Of a stretch of 64,000 nt of DNA, positions 39,991 through 49,509 are shown piece by piece. Where the stretch lies: positions 372,001 through 436,000 of the forward strand of contig NZ_JADMLH010000003.1 of NCBI RefSeq assembly GCF_016464385.1. Direction: 5' to 3'. This DNA comes from Nucisporomicrobium flavum (lineage in GTDB: Bacteria > Actinomycetota > Actinomycetes > Mycobacteriales > Micromonosporaceae). Positions within the stretch are counted from its first letter, which is position 1. Each line of letters opens with the position of its first letter. Made by a program: the position numbers and the translations under genes. The notes under the pieces were generated by a model. It searched no databases and had not been told where the DNA came from. It worked only from the letters and a program-made list of their open reading frames with translations.

Positions 39991-41338
39991 TGGCTGCCAC
40001 CGACAGGTCCACGTCCGCCTCAGTCGTGGCGTGTCCGGACACCGAGATCCGCATCAGCCGGCGTCCGCGCCACGTGGTGCCGCCCAGCCAGCAGGTGCCG
40101 TCACGCTGCACGGCCTCGATGATCCGGTCGGTACGCGCATCGTCGCCGAAGCCGGCCAGCACCTGGTTGAGCACCACCTCGTTGACGACCTCCAAGCCGG
40201 CCGCGGTCAGCCCGTCGGCGAACCGGCGTGCCAGCCGGCAGCACCGCTCGACCAGCTCGCTGACCCCGTCGGCGCCCAGCTCCCGCAACGCGGCCCAGAC
40301 GGCGAAGCCCCGGGCGCGGCGCGACGATTCCGCGGTGTAGTCCGCGCCGCCCGACCCCGCGCCGGAGCCGACCAGGTACGCGGCCGCATACGACATCGCC
40401 GCCACCTGCACCTCGGGTCGGGAGCAGAACGCGAACGCGCTGTCGTACGGCACGTTGAGCCACTTGTGCCCGTCGCAGCCCCACGAGTCGGCCAGCTCCA
40501 CGCCGTCGACGAGGTGCCGGGTGCGCGGGTTCGCGGCGGCCCACAGCCCGAAGGCGCCGTCGACGTGCGCCCACCCGCCGGACCGATGGATCAGGTCGCA
40601 GGCCGTACGCAGGTCGTCGCAGGCGCCGGTGTTCACGTTGCCCGCCTGCAGGCACACGATCGCCGGCACGCCCGGCTCGAGGGCCAGCACCCGGGCGAGG
40701 TCGTCCATGTCGAGGGCGCCGCCGGCGTCGGCCGCGACCGGCTCGATGACGTCCGACCCGAGCCCGAGCAGCCGCAGCGACCGGTCCACAGTGGCGTGCC
40801 GCTCGACGCCGGCGATCACCCGCAGCCGCGGCGCCCCCGGCAGGCCGCGGCGCTCGACGTCCCAGCCCGCCCCGGCCAGCAGGTGGTGGCGGGCCGCGGC
40901 CAGGCCGACCGTGTTCGCCGCCTGCGCCCCGGTGACGAACCCGGCCGACGCGGTGGCCGGCAGGCCGAGCAGCTCCTTGAGCCAGCCGCCGGCCGCCTCC
41001 TCGGCCGCGATGGCCGCCGGCGACAGCACGGCGTTGAACGCGCACTGGTCCCAGCCGGCCGCGAGGATGTCCGCCGCGGTGGCGGCCGGCAGCGCGCCGC
41101 CGATGACGAAACCGAAGAAGCGCGGCCCGGCGGTGGCCACGAGACCCCCGTCGGCCGCCGCGAGCAGGTCGGTGAGGACCTGGTCGGCCGATGATCCGTA
41201 CGCCGGCAGCGGGCCACCGAACGCAGCCCGGACGTCGGCGGCGTCCCGGGCCGCGCGTACGGGCCGATCCGCCAGCGAAGCCCGGTACCCGGCGGCCTCG
41301 TCGGCGGCCCGGCGCAGCAGTCTGCCCAGTTCGTCCAT
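39965..41338 (-). CDS. PLP-dependent group II decarboxylase / aminotransferase-like
   Basis: 457 residues from ATG 41338. The family is the aromatic amino acid/tyrosine/glutamate decarboxylase group: PRFFGFVIGGALPAATAADILAAGWDQ, GFVTGAQAANTVGLAAARH, HVDGAFGLWAAANP, and the PLP lysine in SWGCDGHKWLNVPYDSAF. No known downstream partner. It probably decarboxylates an amino acid; substrate cannot be assigned. It faces the ThuA-like gene divergently (64 bases between starts). Confidence 0.88.
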   Translation of the reverse strand: MDELGRLLRRAADEAAGYRASLADRPVRAARDAADVRAAFGGPLPAYGSSADQVLTDLLAAADGGLVATAGPRFFGFVIGGALPAATAADILAAGWDQCAFNAVLSPAAIAAEEAAGGWLKELLGLPATASAGFVTGAQAANTVGLAAARHHLLAGAGWDVERRGLPGAPRLRVIAGVERHATVDRSLRLLGLGSDVIEPVAADAGGALDMDDLARVLALEPGVPAIVCLQAGNVNTGACDDLRTACDLIHRSGGWAHVDGAFGLWAAANPRTRHLVDGVELADSWGCDGHKWLNVPYDSAFAFCSRPEVQVAAMSYAAAYLVGSGAGSGGADYTAESSRRARGFAVWAALRELGADGVSELVERCCRLARRFADGLTAAGLEVVNEVVLNQVLAGFGDDARTDRIIEAVQRDGTCWLGGTTWRGRRLMRISVSGHATTEADVDLSVAAISRIARSW

Positions 41339-41402
41339 GGCACGACCGTACGCGTAGTCATAAGCTTCGATGAAGCTCCCGTGCCTGCGCTGAGGAGGGT
41401 TC

Positions 41403-42218
41403 ATGAAACGGTTCCTGAGGTTCCTGATCGCGGTGGTCGTGGGGCTCGGCCTCGCCGGCCCGGCGAGAGCGGCCGAGGCGGCGACCGGGCATCCCCGGTT
41501 CAGCGCGCTCGTCTTCTCCAAGACGGCGGCGTTCCGCCACGACTCGATCCCGGCCGCCGTGACCGCGATCCAGGAGCTCGGCGCCGAGCACCGCTTCCGG
41601 GTCGACGCGACCGAGGACGCAGCCGCGTTCACCGACGCCAACCTCGCCCGCTATGACGTCGTGATCTGGCTGAGCACCACCGGGGACGTGCTCAACGATG
41701 AGCAGCAGGGCGCCTTCGAACGCTACATCCGCGCCGGCGGCGGCTACGCGGGCATCCACGCCGCCTCCGACACCGAGTACGACTGGGCCTGGTACGGCGG
41801 GCTCGTCGGGGCGTACTTCCGTGACCACCCGGGCGCGGTCAACGACCAGTTCCAGGTCGCCACGGTGAAGGTCCTCACCCGCGGAACCGCCGCGACGTGG
41901 CCGCTGCCGCGCCGCTGGCAGCGCGAGGAGGAGTGGTACAACTTCCGGACCAACCCGCGCGGCACCGTCCGGGTCCTCGCCGAGGTGGACGAGAGCACCT
42001 ACGACCCGCGCGGCTACAGCCAGCCGGGCGGCTCACCCGGCATGGGCCCGCATCACCCGATCTCCTGGTGCCAGCCGTACGACGGCGGCCGCGCCTTCTA
42101 CACCGCGATGGGGCACAAGGCCGAGTACTACAACGAGCCGCTGCTGCGCGCCCACATCCTCGGCGGCATCGAGATGGCGGCCGGCGTGGCCCGCTTCCCC
42201 TGCGGCCGCGAGGACTGA
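41403..42218 (+). CDS. Secreted ThuA-like domain protein
   Basis: 271 residues with a signal peptide (RFLRFLIAVVVGLGLAGPARA). The ThuA-like type-1 glutamine amidotransferase-related fold is seen in SALVFSKTAAFRHDSI, YDVVIWLSTTGDVLNDEQQGAFERYI, AGGGYAGIHAASDTEYDW and HHPISWCQPYDGGRAFYTAMGH. Proteins of this type relate to trehalose/sugar utilisation and are often fused to carbohydrate-active domains. This one is a single domain and exported, so a role in sugar processing outside the cell is likely. Confidence 0.9.
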   Translation: MKRFLRFLIAVVVGLGLAGPARAAEAATGHPRFSALVFSKTAAFRHDSIPAAVTAIQELGAEHRFRVDATEDAAAFTDANLARYDVVIWLSTTGDVLNDEQQGAFERYIRAGGGYAGIHAASDTEYDWAWYGGLVGAYFRDHPGAVNDQFQVATVKVLTRGTAATWPLPRRWQREEEWYNFRTNPRGTVRVLAEVDESTYDPRGYSQPGGSPGMGPHHPISWCQPYDGGRAFYTAMGHKAEYYNEPLLRAHILGGIEMAAGVARFPCGRED

Positions 42219-42380
42219 ACGAACCGGCTCCCCGTCGTACGATCACCCGGTCGTGATCACAACGGCGGTGGAGGCCGGATGGCACAACGAGGTCTGACCA
42301 CCTCGATCTTCCGGCGCGTCCGGGTGACGGCCCGGCCTGCCTGCGCCCCGACGCCGTGGAGCCGCCGTTACGGTGCCGCC

Positions 42381-43274
42381 ATGGACCTGCCCGGACGTGC
42401 CGTTCGCGCCTGCCTGACTCTCGTCCTCGCCGGCGCCCTGACGGCCTGCGGCACCGAGGAGCCGGCCGTCGTCCACGCGCGGGCCGCCACCGTCTACGGC
42501 TCGATCGTCACCCGGATCTACGGCACGCCCGCCCAGCGGCAAGCCGCCGACGAGCGGGCCTGGAACCTCGCGCAGGTCGCGGCGCGGGAGTGCCGCGACC
42601 GCGCCGGCATCGACTACCCGGCCAGGGCATTCACGCCCGTCAGCGAGCGTACGTACGTCGCACCGGGCGACCTCCTCGGGTTCGCCCCGGCCCGCCCGGA
42701 CTTCGACATCGCCGAGCAGCTGGACCTGCTGGTGCTCAGGGCCATGAACGTCGAGTATTTCGCCAGATGGATGGCCAGGACCAAACGCGGATCCGGGCCC
42801 GCCTGGGTAACGGCCCAGCGCTGCGAAGCCACGGCGACGGCGACGACCGTCCGGCTCGCCCCGGACGGCCAGGAACACCTGGCTGCCGCCCTGGTCGCGG
42901 AGCTCAGCCGGGTCCAGGCCACGGTCGCTCCGACGCTGCCGGCCGACTACCGCGGCTGCCTGCGCGCCCACGGCTTCGACGCGGCCGACCTGCCGGCCCT
43001 GCAGGCCCGGGTGGAGCAGGCGTTCCCCGCGGTGCCGATCGGAGCCAGAACCGTCCCGGCCCGCCTGCCCGGCTGGCCGGACGCCGTCGCCGTCGAACGC
43101 CGGGCGGCCACCGTGGACGCCCGCTGCCGGGCGCACGCGGCCGACGTCGTGATGCGGGCCGCGCTGCCGCGCCTGACGACCTTCGCGGCCACGCACACCG
43201 AGGCGCTCGACGAGATGAGCGCCGGGTGGTCCCGCATGGAGACCGAGGCCCGGGAGCTGCGGTTCCCGGACTGA
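42381..43274 (+). CDS. Lipoprotein of unknown function
   Basis: 297 residues from ATG 42381; longer frames from 42279 are basic and lack a signal. Lipobox LTAC (Cys23). The rest is alpha-helical, with cysteines in ARECRDRA, AQRCEATA, RGCLRAHG and DARCRAHA that could form two disulphides. The RAHGFD-like segment after a helical arm is seen in several actinobacterial secreted proteins of unknown role. The convergent MEDS gene ends seven bases away. Confidence 0.6.
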   Translation: MDLPGRAVRACLTLVLAGALTACGTEEPAVVHARAATVYGSIVTRIYGTPAQRQAADERAWNLAQVAARECRDRAGIDYPARAFTPVSERTYVAPGDLLGFAPARPDFDIAEQLDLLVLRAMNVEYFARWMARTKRGSGPAWVTAQRCEATATATTVRLAPDGQEHLAAALVAELSRVQATVAPTLPADYRGCLRAHGFDAADLPALQARVEQAFPAVPIGARTVPARLPGWPDAVAVERRAATVDARCRAHAADVVMRAALPRLTTFAATHTEALDEMSAGWSRMETEARELRFPD

Positions 43275-43281
43275 GGCGGGC

Positions 43282-44202
43282 TCAGCGCAGCTTGTGCAGC
43301 CGTACGGTCGTGCCGGACGGGCTGGAATGGATCCGCACCAGGTCGCACAGCTCGTTCGTGAGAATCAGGCCGTAGCCGCGGTGGCTGATGTGCGGCGGCA
43401 CGATGCGACCGGCGAGCGGATCGGTCAGGTGGCCGGTGTCCTGCAGCTGGCACACGACGACGCCCGGCTCGGTCCACACGGTCACCCGGCCGGGTCCCGA
43501 GGTGTGGTCGACCGTGTTGGCGGCCACCTCGCTCGCGGCCAGCACCAGGTCCTCCACGGCATCCTCGGGCAGGTGCGCGGCGGCGTGCCGCCGGACGAAG
43601 CAGCGGACGGCGGCGATCGTCTCCTCGTACACCAGCGTCTCCGCGTCCGGCGCGGGCGGCGGGAGGGGCCGGTTGAAGGCGGCCGCCGTCACCGCCGGAT
43701 CGTCGTAGCGGTCGCTGTCCCGCAGGACGCCGTCCTGGATCATCGTCGGGTGGGTGGACCAGGCGTCCTTCACCACCGCCGGATCGAGCCCTTCGACGTC
43801 GTACGGGCACAGGATCGCCGCGTCCCGCTCGGCGAACACCGCGTTGATCAGCGCCTCGTGGGCGACGCAGGCGGGGTACTCCAGCTCCGTACGCTCCGGC
43901 CAGATCGGCTCGCCGACGACCGACACCCGGCGGCCCGGATGGTCGGCGGCGAACCGCAGCAGCACCCGCGGGATGATCCGGCCGGGGTTACGGCCGGCCA
44001 CCGTCATGTCCGCCACTGTGATGCTGTCCCGAAGGTCGGTCAGGGCGTCGCGCACCAGGTCCAGGTTGGGCCCGGGGACGGCGACCAGGACGGGATCGCC
44101 GTCGCGCACGGCGGAGCGGACGAACGCGCTGACGCCCGCGACGTACTCCGCGCTCCCGCGGTACAGCAGAGCCGGGTGATGGAAGGTGCGGGCCTCGCTC
44201 AT
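43282..44202 (-). CDS. MEDS-domain anti-sigma regulatory protein with HATPase domain
   Basis: 306 residues from ATG 44202. N-terminal MEDS domain (HPALLYRGSAEYVAGVSAFVRSAVRDGDPVLVAV to about 170), then an RsbW-like histidine-kinase-type ATPase: EDLVLAASEVAANTVDH (N box), LQDTGHLTDP, and HRGYGLILTNELCDLVR (G boxes). Lacking a phospho-acceptor His or transmitter, it should act as an anti-sigma or serine-kinase switch. Its start overlaps the stop of the upstream STAS gene (ATGA), so both are made together. Confidence 0.85.
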   Translation of the reverse strand: MSEARTFHHPALLYRGSAEYVAGVSAFVRSAVRDGDPVLVAVPGPNLDLVRDALTDLRDSITVADMTVAGRNPGRIIPRVLLRFAADHPGRRVSVVGEPIWPERTELEYPACVAHEALINAVFAERDAAILCPYDVEGLDPAVVKDAWSTHPTMIQDGVLRDSDRYDDPAVTAAAFNRPLPPPAPDAETLVYEETIAAVRCFVRRHAAAHLPEDAVEDLVLAASEVAANTVDHTSGPGRVTVWTEPGVVVCQLQDTGHLTDPLAGRIVPPHISHRGYGLILTNELCDLVRIHSSPSGTTVRLHKLR

Positions 44203-45023
44203 CGGACGCCTACGATCCGGCCCGCGCCGTGCACCTCGAGGATCCTGTCGAACGCCGGCGAGCGGCCGACGAGCCGCAACCGGCCCTCGGCGCGTTCCCA
44301 GGCGCCCAGCAGGACCCGGGCGGCCGCAGTGTCGACGAAACTCAGGCCTTCCACGTCGACGGTCACCGTCGCCTCCCGGTCCGGCCGGATGCCGAGCAGA
44401 TGGTCGATGACCGCGCTGAGCGCCGGTGCGTTGGACAGATCCACCTCGCCCTCCAGCCGCAGCCCGAAGGGACGCTCGGTGCGCCGCATCCGCAGGACGA
44501 GGGCGGGGTCGAACGGCACATCGTCGCCGACGATGCCGGGGTGGGCGCGGGCGATGTCGCGCAGCCGCGGGGCGTCGAAGACCCGGTAGTCGTACGCGCA
44601 GACACCCAGCACGAAGCCCTCGGCGAAGATCGTGTTGGCCTCCGCCTCGAAGCTCGGCAGGCGATCGGCGCCGGGCGTCGGACGACGCGCCCACGACATG
44701 TCGGTGATGAGGCGCAGGCCCTCGCAGCCGGCCCGGCGGGCGTCCTCGACCTCGCGGCGGAGGAAGGACAGGGCGCTCACCGGATCGAAGACGCCGCGGG
44801 TCAGATAGGACGACTCGACCGGCAGGATCCGCAGATCCCCGGAGCCTCCGCGGCGTTCCACGGCGGCGACGACCGCACCGCTGTCGTCGCCGCAGTAGAG
44901 GACCCGGTGCCCCTCGCTGAAGCCCGCCCCGACCAGCCCTGCCAGCGAGTCGAGGCGTACGGCGTCGTCGCCGACGGTCCAGCAGATGTGATCACCCAGA
45001 GCGAGTCGATCGAGTAGCGCCAA
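44199..45023 (-). CDS. MEDS-STAS anti-sigma factor antagonist
   Basis: 274 residues from TTG 45023 (site GAGAGGGGG). MEDS domain (ALGDHICWTVGDDAVRLDSLAGLVGAGFSEGHRVLYCG) with the DH motif near the start, then a C-terminal STAS domain (RLEGEVDLSNAPALSAVIDHLLG and VDVEGLSFVDTAAARVLLGAW). In STAS antagonists the phosphorylated residue is Ser or Thr in DSSG-like loops; here it is FVDTAAAR, Thr being the likely site. It and the next gene form a partner-switching pair responding to a small ligand or redox signal bound by MEDS. Confidence 0.85.
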   Translation of the reverse strand: MALLDRLALGDHICWTVGDDAVRLDSLAGLVGAGFSEGHRVLYCGDDSGAVVAAVERRGGSGDLRILPVESSYLTRGVFDPVSALSFLRREVEDARRAGCEGLRLITDMSWARRPTPGADRLPSFEAEANTIFAEGFVLGVCAYDYRVFDAPRLRDIARAHPGIVGDDVPFDPALVLRMRRTERPFGLRLEGEVDLSNAPALSAVIDHLLGIRPDREATVTVDVEGLSFVDTAAARVLLGAWERAEGRLRLVGRSPAFDRILEVHGAGRIVGVR

Positions 45024-45138
45024 CCCGGCACCCCCTCTCCACGTCCGGCCCCGGCGACGACTGCCGAACATACGCGCGAATCCGCCGCTGCCCGATAACC
45101 CGACGGAGTGACATCGCGGGGGACGCCCGGGTGTCGGC

Positions 45139-47841
45139 ATGATGAGCGGCATGTCGGCGATGCTGGTCGGCCGGGAGGACGAGCTGCGGTTCCTCGGCGG
45201 GCTTCTCGAACGGGTGGGTGAGGGCGGCGGCGCCGCCGTCGTCCGGGGTGAGGCGGGCATCGGCAAGTCGACGGTGCTGTCCGCGGTGTCCCGGCAGGCC
45301 GCGGACCGGCAGATGCGCATCCTCATGACCACCGGGGTGCAGAGCGAGGCGCAGATCGCGTTCGCCGGCCTCGAACGGCTGCTGCGGCCCGTCATCGAGC
45401 AGGCCGACCGGTTGCCGCCGGCGCAGCGCGGTGCCCTGCTCGCCGCCCTCGGCCGCAGCGGCGAGGCGGTGCCCGAGCTGTTCCTGGTCGCGCTCGCAAC
45501 GCTCAGCCTGCTCGCGGAGGCCGCTGCGCAGTCGCCCGTGCTGCTGGTCGTCGAGGACGCCCAGTGGCTCGACCTGGCCAGCGCCGAGGTGCTGATGTTC
45601 GTCGCGCGCCGGCTCGAGTTCGAACCGGTCGTGCTGGTGGCGGCGTTGCGGGACGGCTTCGACGGGCCGTTCGCGGACGGCGGCCTGGACGAGCTGACGC
45701 TGCCGCGGCTGACCGGCGCCGAGGCCGAGCTCGTGGTCGACGACCGGCTCCCGCCCGAGGTACGCGCATGGGTGCTGCGCGAGGCGGCCGGAAACCCGCT
45801 AGCCCTGGTGGAACTGCCCAGCGTGGCGGGGACGGGCGGCGCCGGTCCGGTACTGCCGTTGACCGCGCGGCTGGAGGACGCGTTCACGGCCCGGATGGCC
45901 GGCCTGCCGCAGGCGACGAGGACGTTGCTGCTGCTCGCCGCGCTCAACGACGGCGACGCCCTGTCGGAGCTGCTCGAGGCGGCCGCGATCCTCGACGGCG
46001 AGCCGCTCGACGCGGACGACCTGCTGCCCGCGATCGCCGCGCGGCTCGTCGAGGTCCACGCCGGGTCCGTCCGGTTCCTGCACCCGTTGATGCGGTCCGC
46101 GATTTACCAGCGGTCGAGCGCCGGCCGGCGGCACCGTACCCATGCCGCTCTGGCCCGGGTCGTCGCCGACGACGACCGCAAGGTGTGGCACCGGGCCGCG
46201 TCGACCGCCGGGCCCGACGACTCCGTCGCCGCGGCCCTGGAGGAAGCGGCGGCCCGCGCCCAGCGCCGGGGCGGCATCGCGGCCGGGCGGGCCGCGATGG
46301 AACGCTCGGCCGAGCTGACCCGCGACCCGGTCCGGCGTGGCGAGCGGCTGCTCCACGCGGCGGAGCTGGCGTTCGAGCTCGGCCGGCGCGACGACGTCCT
46401 GCGGCTGCTCGCCGACGCGGACCGGGTGGGGCTCTCGGAGCGGCAGCGCTGGCGCACCGCCTGGATCCGGGACAGCTTCGACGACGGGGTGCTCGGCCGG
46501 GCCCAGGCGGCGTGGTCGCTGGCGCAGGTCGCCGGGCGGGCCGCGGCCGAGGACCCTGACCTCGCGTTGAACCTGTTGTACGGCGCGGCGTTGCGTTGCT
46601 GGTGGACCGAACCGGGCGCGGAGGCCCGGCGCAGTGTCGTCGCCACGGCGTCACGGGTGGCGGTGGACGAGAACGACCCCCGGCTGCTCGTGATCCTGGC
46701 GTACGCCTCGCCCGTCGACTGTGGCGGCTTGGTGCTGGAACGGTTGCGGCGGCACGAGCATGCGGGCGACGGACGGGCCGCCCGCATGCTCGGTAACGCC
46801 GCCCACGCCATCGGCGCCTTCGACCTGGCCGCCGGCTTCTTCGCCGACTCGCTGCACGAGCTGCGGGCGCAGGGACAGCTGGCGCTGCTGGCCCGGGCGC
46901 GGACCCTGCAGGCCTGGTGCAGCGGCCAGCTCGCCGACCTCGGCGTCGCGATCCCGGCCGCCGACGAGGCGTACCGCCTGTCCCGCGACACCTCACAGCC
47001 GGTGATCGCCGCGACCGCGCGGGCCACGCAGGCGCTGCTCGTCGGGATGCGCGGCGAGCAGGACGACGCGTACCGCTACGCCGCCGAGGCCGAGCGCACC
47101 GCGCTGCCGGTCGACGCCAACGCCGTGCTGTCCGCCGTCCAGTTCGCCCGGGGCGCGGCCGCGCTGGCCGACGGCCGCCACGAGGACGCGTACGCCGAGC
47201 TGCGCCGCATGTACGAGCGGGCGGACCCCGCGTACCACCCGGCGACCCGCTGCTATGCCGTCGGGGACCTGGTCGAGGCGGCCGTACGGAGCGGGCGCGC
47301 CGGCGAGGTCCGGGGCCTGATGGCCGAGATGACGGCGGTCGGGCGGCGTACCCCGTCGCCGGCGCTGCACACCGGACTGCGGTACGCGCGTGCCCTGCTG
47401 GCCGGCACCGGCGAGGCGCAACCGCTGTTCGAGGCGGCGCTGCGGTCCCGGCCGATCCACCGGGCCCGCGCCCAGCTCAGCTTCGGGGAGTGGCTGCGCC
47501 GGCAACGCCGGGTGGCCGAGTCCCGGGCCCACCTGCGGGCCGCCCGCGACACGTTCGACGCGCTGGGCCTGAACCCGTGGGCGGAGCGGGCGCGCGGCGA
47601 ACTCCGCGCATCGGGGGAGACCAGCCGCCGCCGTACGCCCGACGCGCGCGACCGGCTCACCCCGCAGGAGCTGCAGATCGCGCAGATGGCCGCCGACGGG
47701 CTGACCAACCGGGAGATCGGCCAGCGGCTCTACCTCTCCCACCGGACGATCGGCTCGCACCTGCACCGCATCTTCCCCAAGCTGGGCGTCACCTCGCGGG
47801 CGGAGCTGCGGACCACGCTGCCCGGCGATACCGTCACATGA
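45139..47841 (+). CDS. LAL-type LuxR transcriptional regulator with AAA ATPase domain
   Basis: 900 residues from ATG 45139 (ATG 45142 and 45151 in frame). Walker A GEAGIGKST (37-45), Walker B VLLVVEDAQWLD, a long helical TPR-like middle (about 300-830) and a C-terminal LuxR HTH, LTPQELQIAQMAADGLTNREIGQRLYLSHRTIGSHLHRIFPKLG. This is a large ATP-binding regulator of the LuxR family, often an activator of secondary metabolism. The row of hydrolase, SDR and SnoaL-like genes downstream could be its target. Divergent from the MEDS pair (115 bases). Confidence 0.93.
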   Translation: MMSGMSAMLVGREDELRFLGGLLERVGEGGGAAVVRGEAGIGKSTVLSAVSRQAADRQMRILMTTGVQSEAQIAFAGLERLLRPVIEQADRLPPAQRGALLAALGRSGEAVPELFLVALATLSLLAEAAAQSPVLLVVEDAQWLDLASAEVLMFVARRLEFEPVVLVAALRDGFDGPFADGGLDELTLPRLTGAEAELVVDDRLPPEVRAWVLREAAGNPLALVELPSVAGTGGAGPVLPLTARLEDAFTARMAGLPQATRTLLLLAALNDGDALSELLEAAAILDGEPLDADDLLPAIAARLVEVHAGSVRFLHPLMRSAIYQRSSAGRRHRTHAALARVVADDDRKVWHRAASTAGPDDSVAAALEEAAARAQRRGGIAAGRAAMERSAELTRDPVRRGERLLHAAELAFELGRRDDVLRLLADADRVGLSERQRWRTAWIRDSFDDGVLGRAQAAWSLAQVAGRAAAEDPDLALNLLYGAALRCWWTEPGAEARRSVVATASRVAVDENDPRLLVILAYASPVDCGGLVLERLRRHEHAGDGRAARMLGNAAHAIGAFDLAAGFFADSLHELRAQGQLALLARARTLQAWCSGQLADLGVAIPAADEAYRLSRDTSQPVIAATARATQALLVGMRGEQDDAYRYAAEAERTALPVDANAVLSAVQFARGAAALADGRHEDAYAELRRMYERADPAYHPATRCYAVGDLVEAAVRSGRAGEVRGLMAEMTAVGRRTPSPALHTGLRYARALLAGTGEAQPLFEAALRSRPIHRARAQLSFGEWLRRQRRVAESRAHLRAARDTFDALGLNPWAERARGELRASGETSRRRTPDARDRLTPQELQIAQMAADGLTNREIGQRLYLSHRTIGSHLHRIFPKLGVTSRAELRTTLPGDTVT

Positions 47842-47880
47842 CCCAAGCGAAGCGCCGTCGCCGCGACCTACGGTGCGGCC

Positions 47881-48687
47881 ATGAGCGATGCTGACCCCCG
47901 TACCCCCGTGATCTTCATCCATGGTCTCTGGCTGCACGCCACGTCCTGGTCGGCCTGGTCGGAGCTGTTCGAGGGCGCCGGATACCGGACCTCGGCGCCC
48001 GGCTGGCCGGGTGAGCCGGACACCGTCGAGGCGGCCCGCGCCGACCCCGGCAGCGTCGCCGACCACGGCATCGACGACGTCGTCGCCCACTACGCGAAGA
48101 TCATCAAGAGCCTGCCCGCCAAGCCGATCCTGATCGGACACTCGTTCGGCGGGATGATCGCCCAGAAACTCCTCGGCCAGGACCTCGCCGCGGCGGCCGT
48201 CGCGATCGACGCCGCGCAGATCAAGGGGGTGCTGCCGTTGCCGCTGTCGTCGCTGCGCGTGACCTTCCCGGTCTTCAAGAACGTCGCGAACCGGCACCGG
48301 GCCGTCTCCCTGACCGCCGAACAGTTCCGGTACGGCTTCGGCAACGCGATCCCCGAGCAGGAATCCGACGACCTGTACGAGCGCTGGGCCGTACCGTCGC
48401 CCGGGAAGCCCCTCTTCGAGGCCGCGGCCGCCAACTTCGACCCGCACTCGCCGGCGAAGGTCGACACCGCCAACGAGCTGCGCGGGCCGCTGCTGCTCAT
48501 CATGGGCGGCCGCGACCACACGGTGCCGGAGGCCGTCACCCGGGCCACCCTCAAGCAGTACCGGCACTCGGCGGCCGTCACCGACATCCTCGAGTTCGCC
48601 GACCGGGCGCACTCGCTCACGATCGACCACGGCTGGCGTGAGGTCGCCGACGCCACCCTGTCCTGGCTCAAGCAGCAGGCGCTCTGA
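47881..48687 (+). CDS. Alpha/beta-hydrolase
   Basis: 268 residues from ATG 47881, no signal peptide. VIFIHGLWLHATSW (oxyanion hole), nucleophile Ser in IGHSFGGMIAQ, Asp in MGGRDHTVP and His in DRAHSLTI. The pattern fits epoxide hydrolase/haloperoxidase-like enzymes without a lid clue to substrate. It is the first of three same-strand genes following the LAL regulator, with only four bases to the SDR start. Confidence 0.9.
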   Translation: MSDADPRTPVIFIHGLWLHATSWSAWSELFEGAGYRTSAPGWPGEPDTVEAARADPGSVADHGIDDVVAHYAKIIKSLPAKPILIGHSFGGMIAQKLLGQDLAAAAVAIDAAQIKGVLPLPLSSLRVTFPVFKNVANRHRAVSLTAEQFRYGFGNAIPEQESDDLYERWAVPSPGKPLFEAAAANFDPHSPAKVDTANELRGPLLLIMGGRDHTVPEAVTRATLKQYRHSAAVTDILEFADRAHSLTIDHGWREVADATLSWLKQQAL

Positions 48688-48691
48688 CGCC

Positions 48692-49480
48692 ATGGACCTC
48701 CACCTCACCGGCAAGACCGCGATCGTCACCGGCGCCAGCAAGGGCATCGGGCTGGCCATCACCCAGGCCCTGGCCCGCGAGGGCGCCACGGTCGTCGCCG
48801 GAGCGCGGACGACCACCACCGACCTGTCCGACCTCGCCGCCCGCACCACCGTCCACCCGGTCGCGGTGGACCTCACCTCCCCGGACGGCCCGGCCCGCCT
48901 CGTCGACACCGCCGTCGCGGCCCACGGCGGTCTCGACATCCTGGTCAACAATGTCGGCGCGGTCCGGCCTCGCACCGGCGGCTTCCTCACGGTCACCGAC
49001 GACGACTGGACGACAACCCTGACGATCAACTTCCTTTCCGCCGTACGGACGACCCGCGCCGCCCTGCCGCACCTGCTGGCCCGCGGCGCCGGCGCGATCG
49101 TCACGGTCAACTCCGTCAATGCGCGGCTGCCCGACCCCCTCGTCATCGACTACAGCGCCGCGAAAGCAGCCCTGGGCAGCTTCAGCAAGTCACTGTCCAA
49201 AGAGGTCGCGGCGCACGGCGTACGCGTCACCACGGTCAGCCCCGGCCCGGTCGCCACCGGGCTGTGGCTGGGCACCGGAGGCGTCGCGGCCACGGTCGCC
49301 GAGGCGGCGGGCGCCAACCCGGAGGATGTCGCCCGCACGGCCGCCGGGCAGTCGGCGACCGGCCGTTTCACCCGGCCGGAGGAGGTCGCCGACCTCGTGG
49401 TGTTCCTGGCGGGCGACCGGGCGGCCAACCTCACGGGCGCCGACGTCACGATCGACGGAGGCCTCATCACGACGCTCTGA
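48692..49480 (+). CDS. Short-chain dehydrogenase/reductase
   Basis: 262 residues from ATG 48692. TGASKGIG, NNVGAV, Ser in TVNSVNAR, YSAAK, and PGPVATGLWLG at the NAD end, with a C-terminal ADVTIDGG typical of 3-oxoacyl-ACP reductase-like SDRs. Close spacing to the upstream hydrolase suggests an operon, and a link to the LAL regulator. Substrate unknown. Confidence 0.92.
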   Translation: MDLHLTGKTAIVTGASKGIGLAITQALAREGATVVAGARTTTTDLSDLAARTTVHPVAVDLTSPDGPARLVDTAVAAHGGLDILVNNVGAVRPRTGGFLTVTDDDWTTTLTINFLSAVRTTRAALPHLLARGAGAIVTVNSVNARLPDPLVIDYSAAKAALGSFSKSLSKEVAAHGVRVTTVSPGPVATGLWLGTGGVAATVAEAAGANPEDVARTAAGQSATGRFTRPEEVADLVVFLAGDRAANLTGADVTIDGGLITTL

Positions 49481-49509
49481 TCCACCTCGAACCGTGGAAA
49501 GCTCAGGCC

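Noticed and set aside
42279..42380. N-terminal extension of the lipoprotein gene from 42279
   Set aside because: The added residues are basic and would place the lipoprotein signal inside the protein, so ATG 42381 is the likely start.
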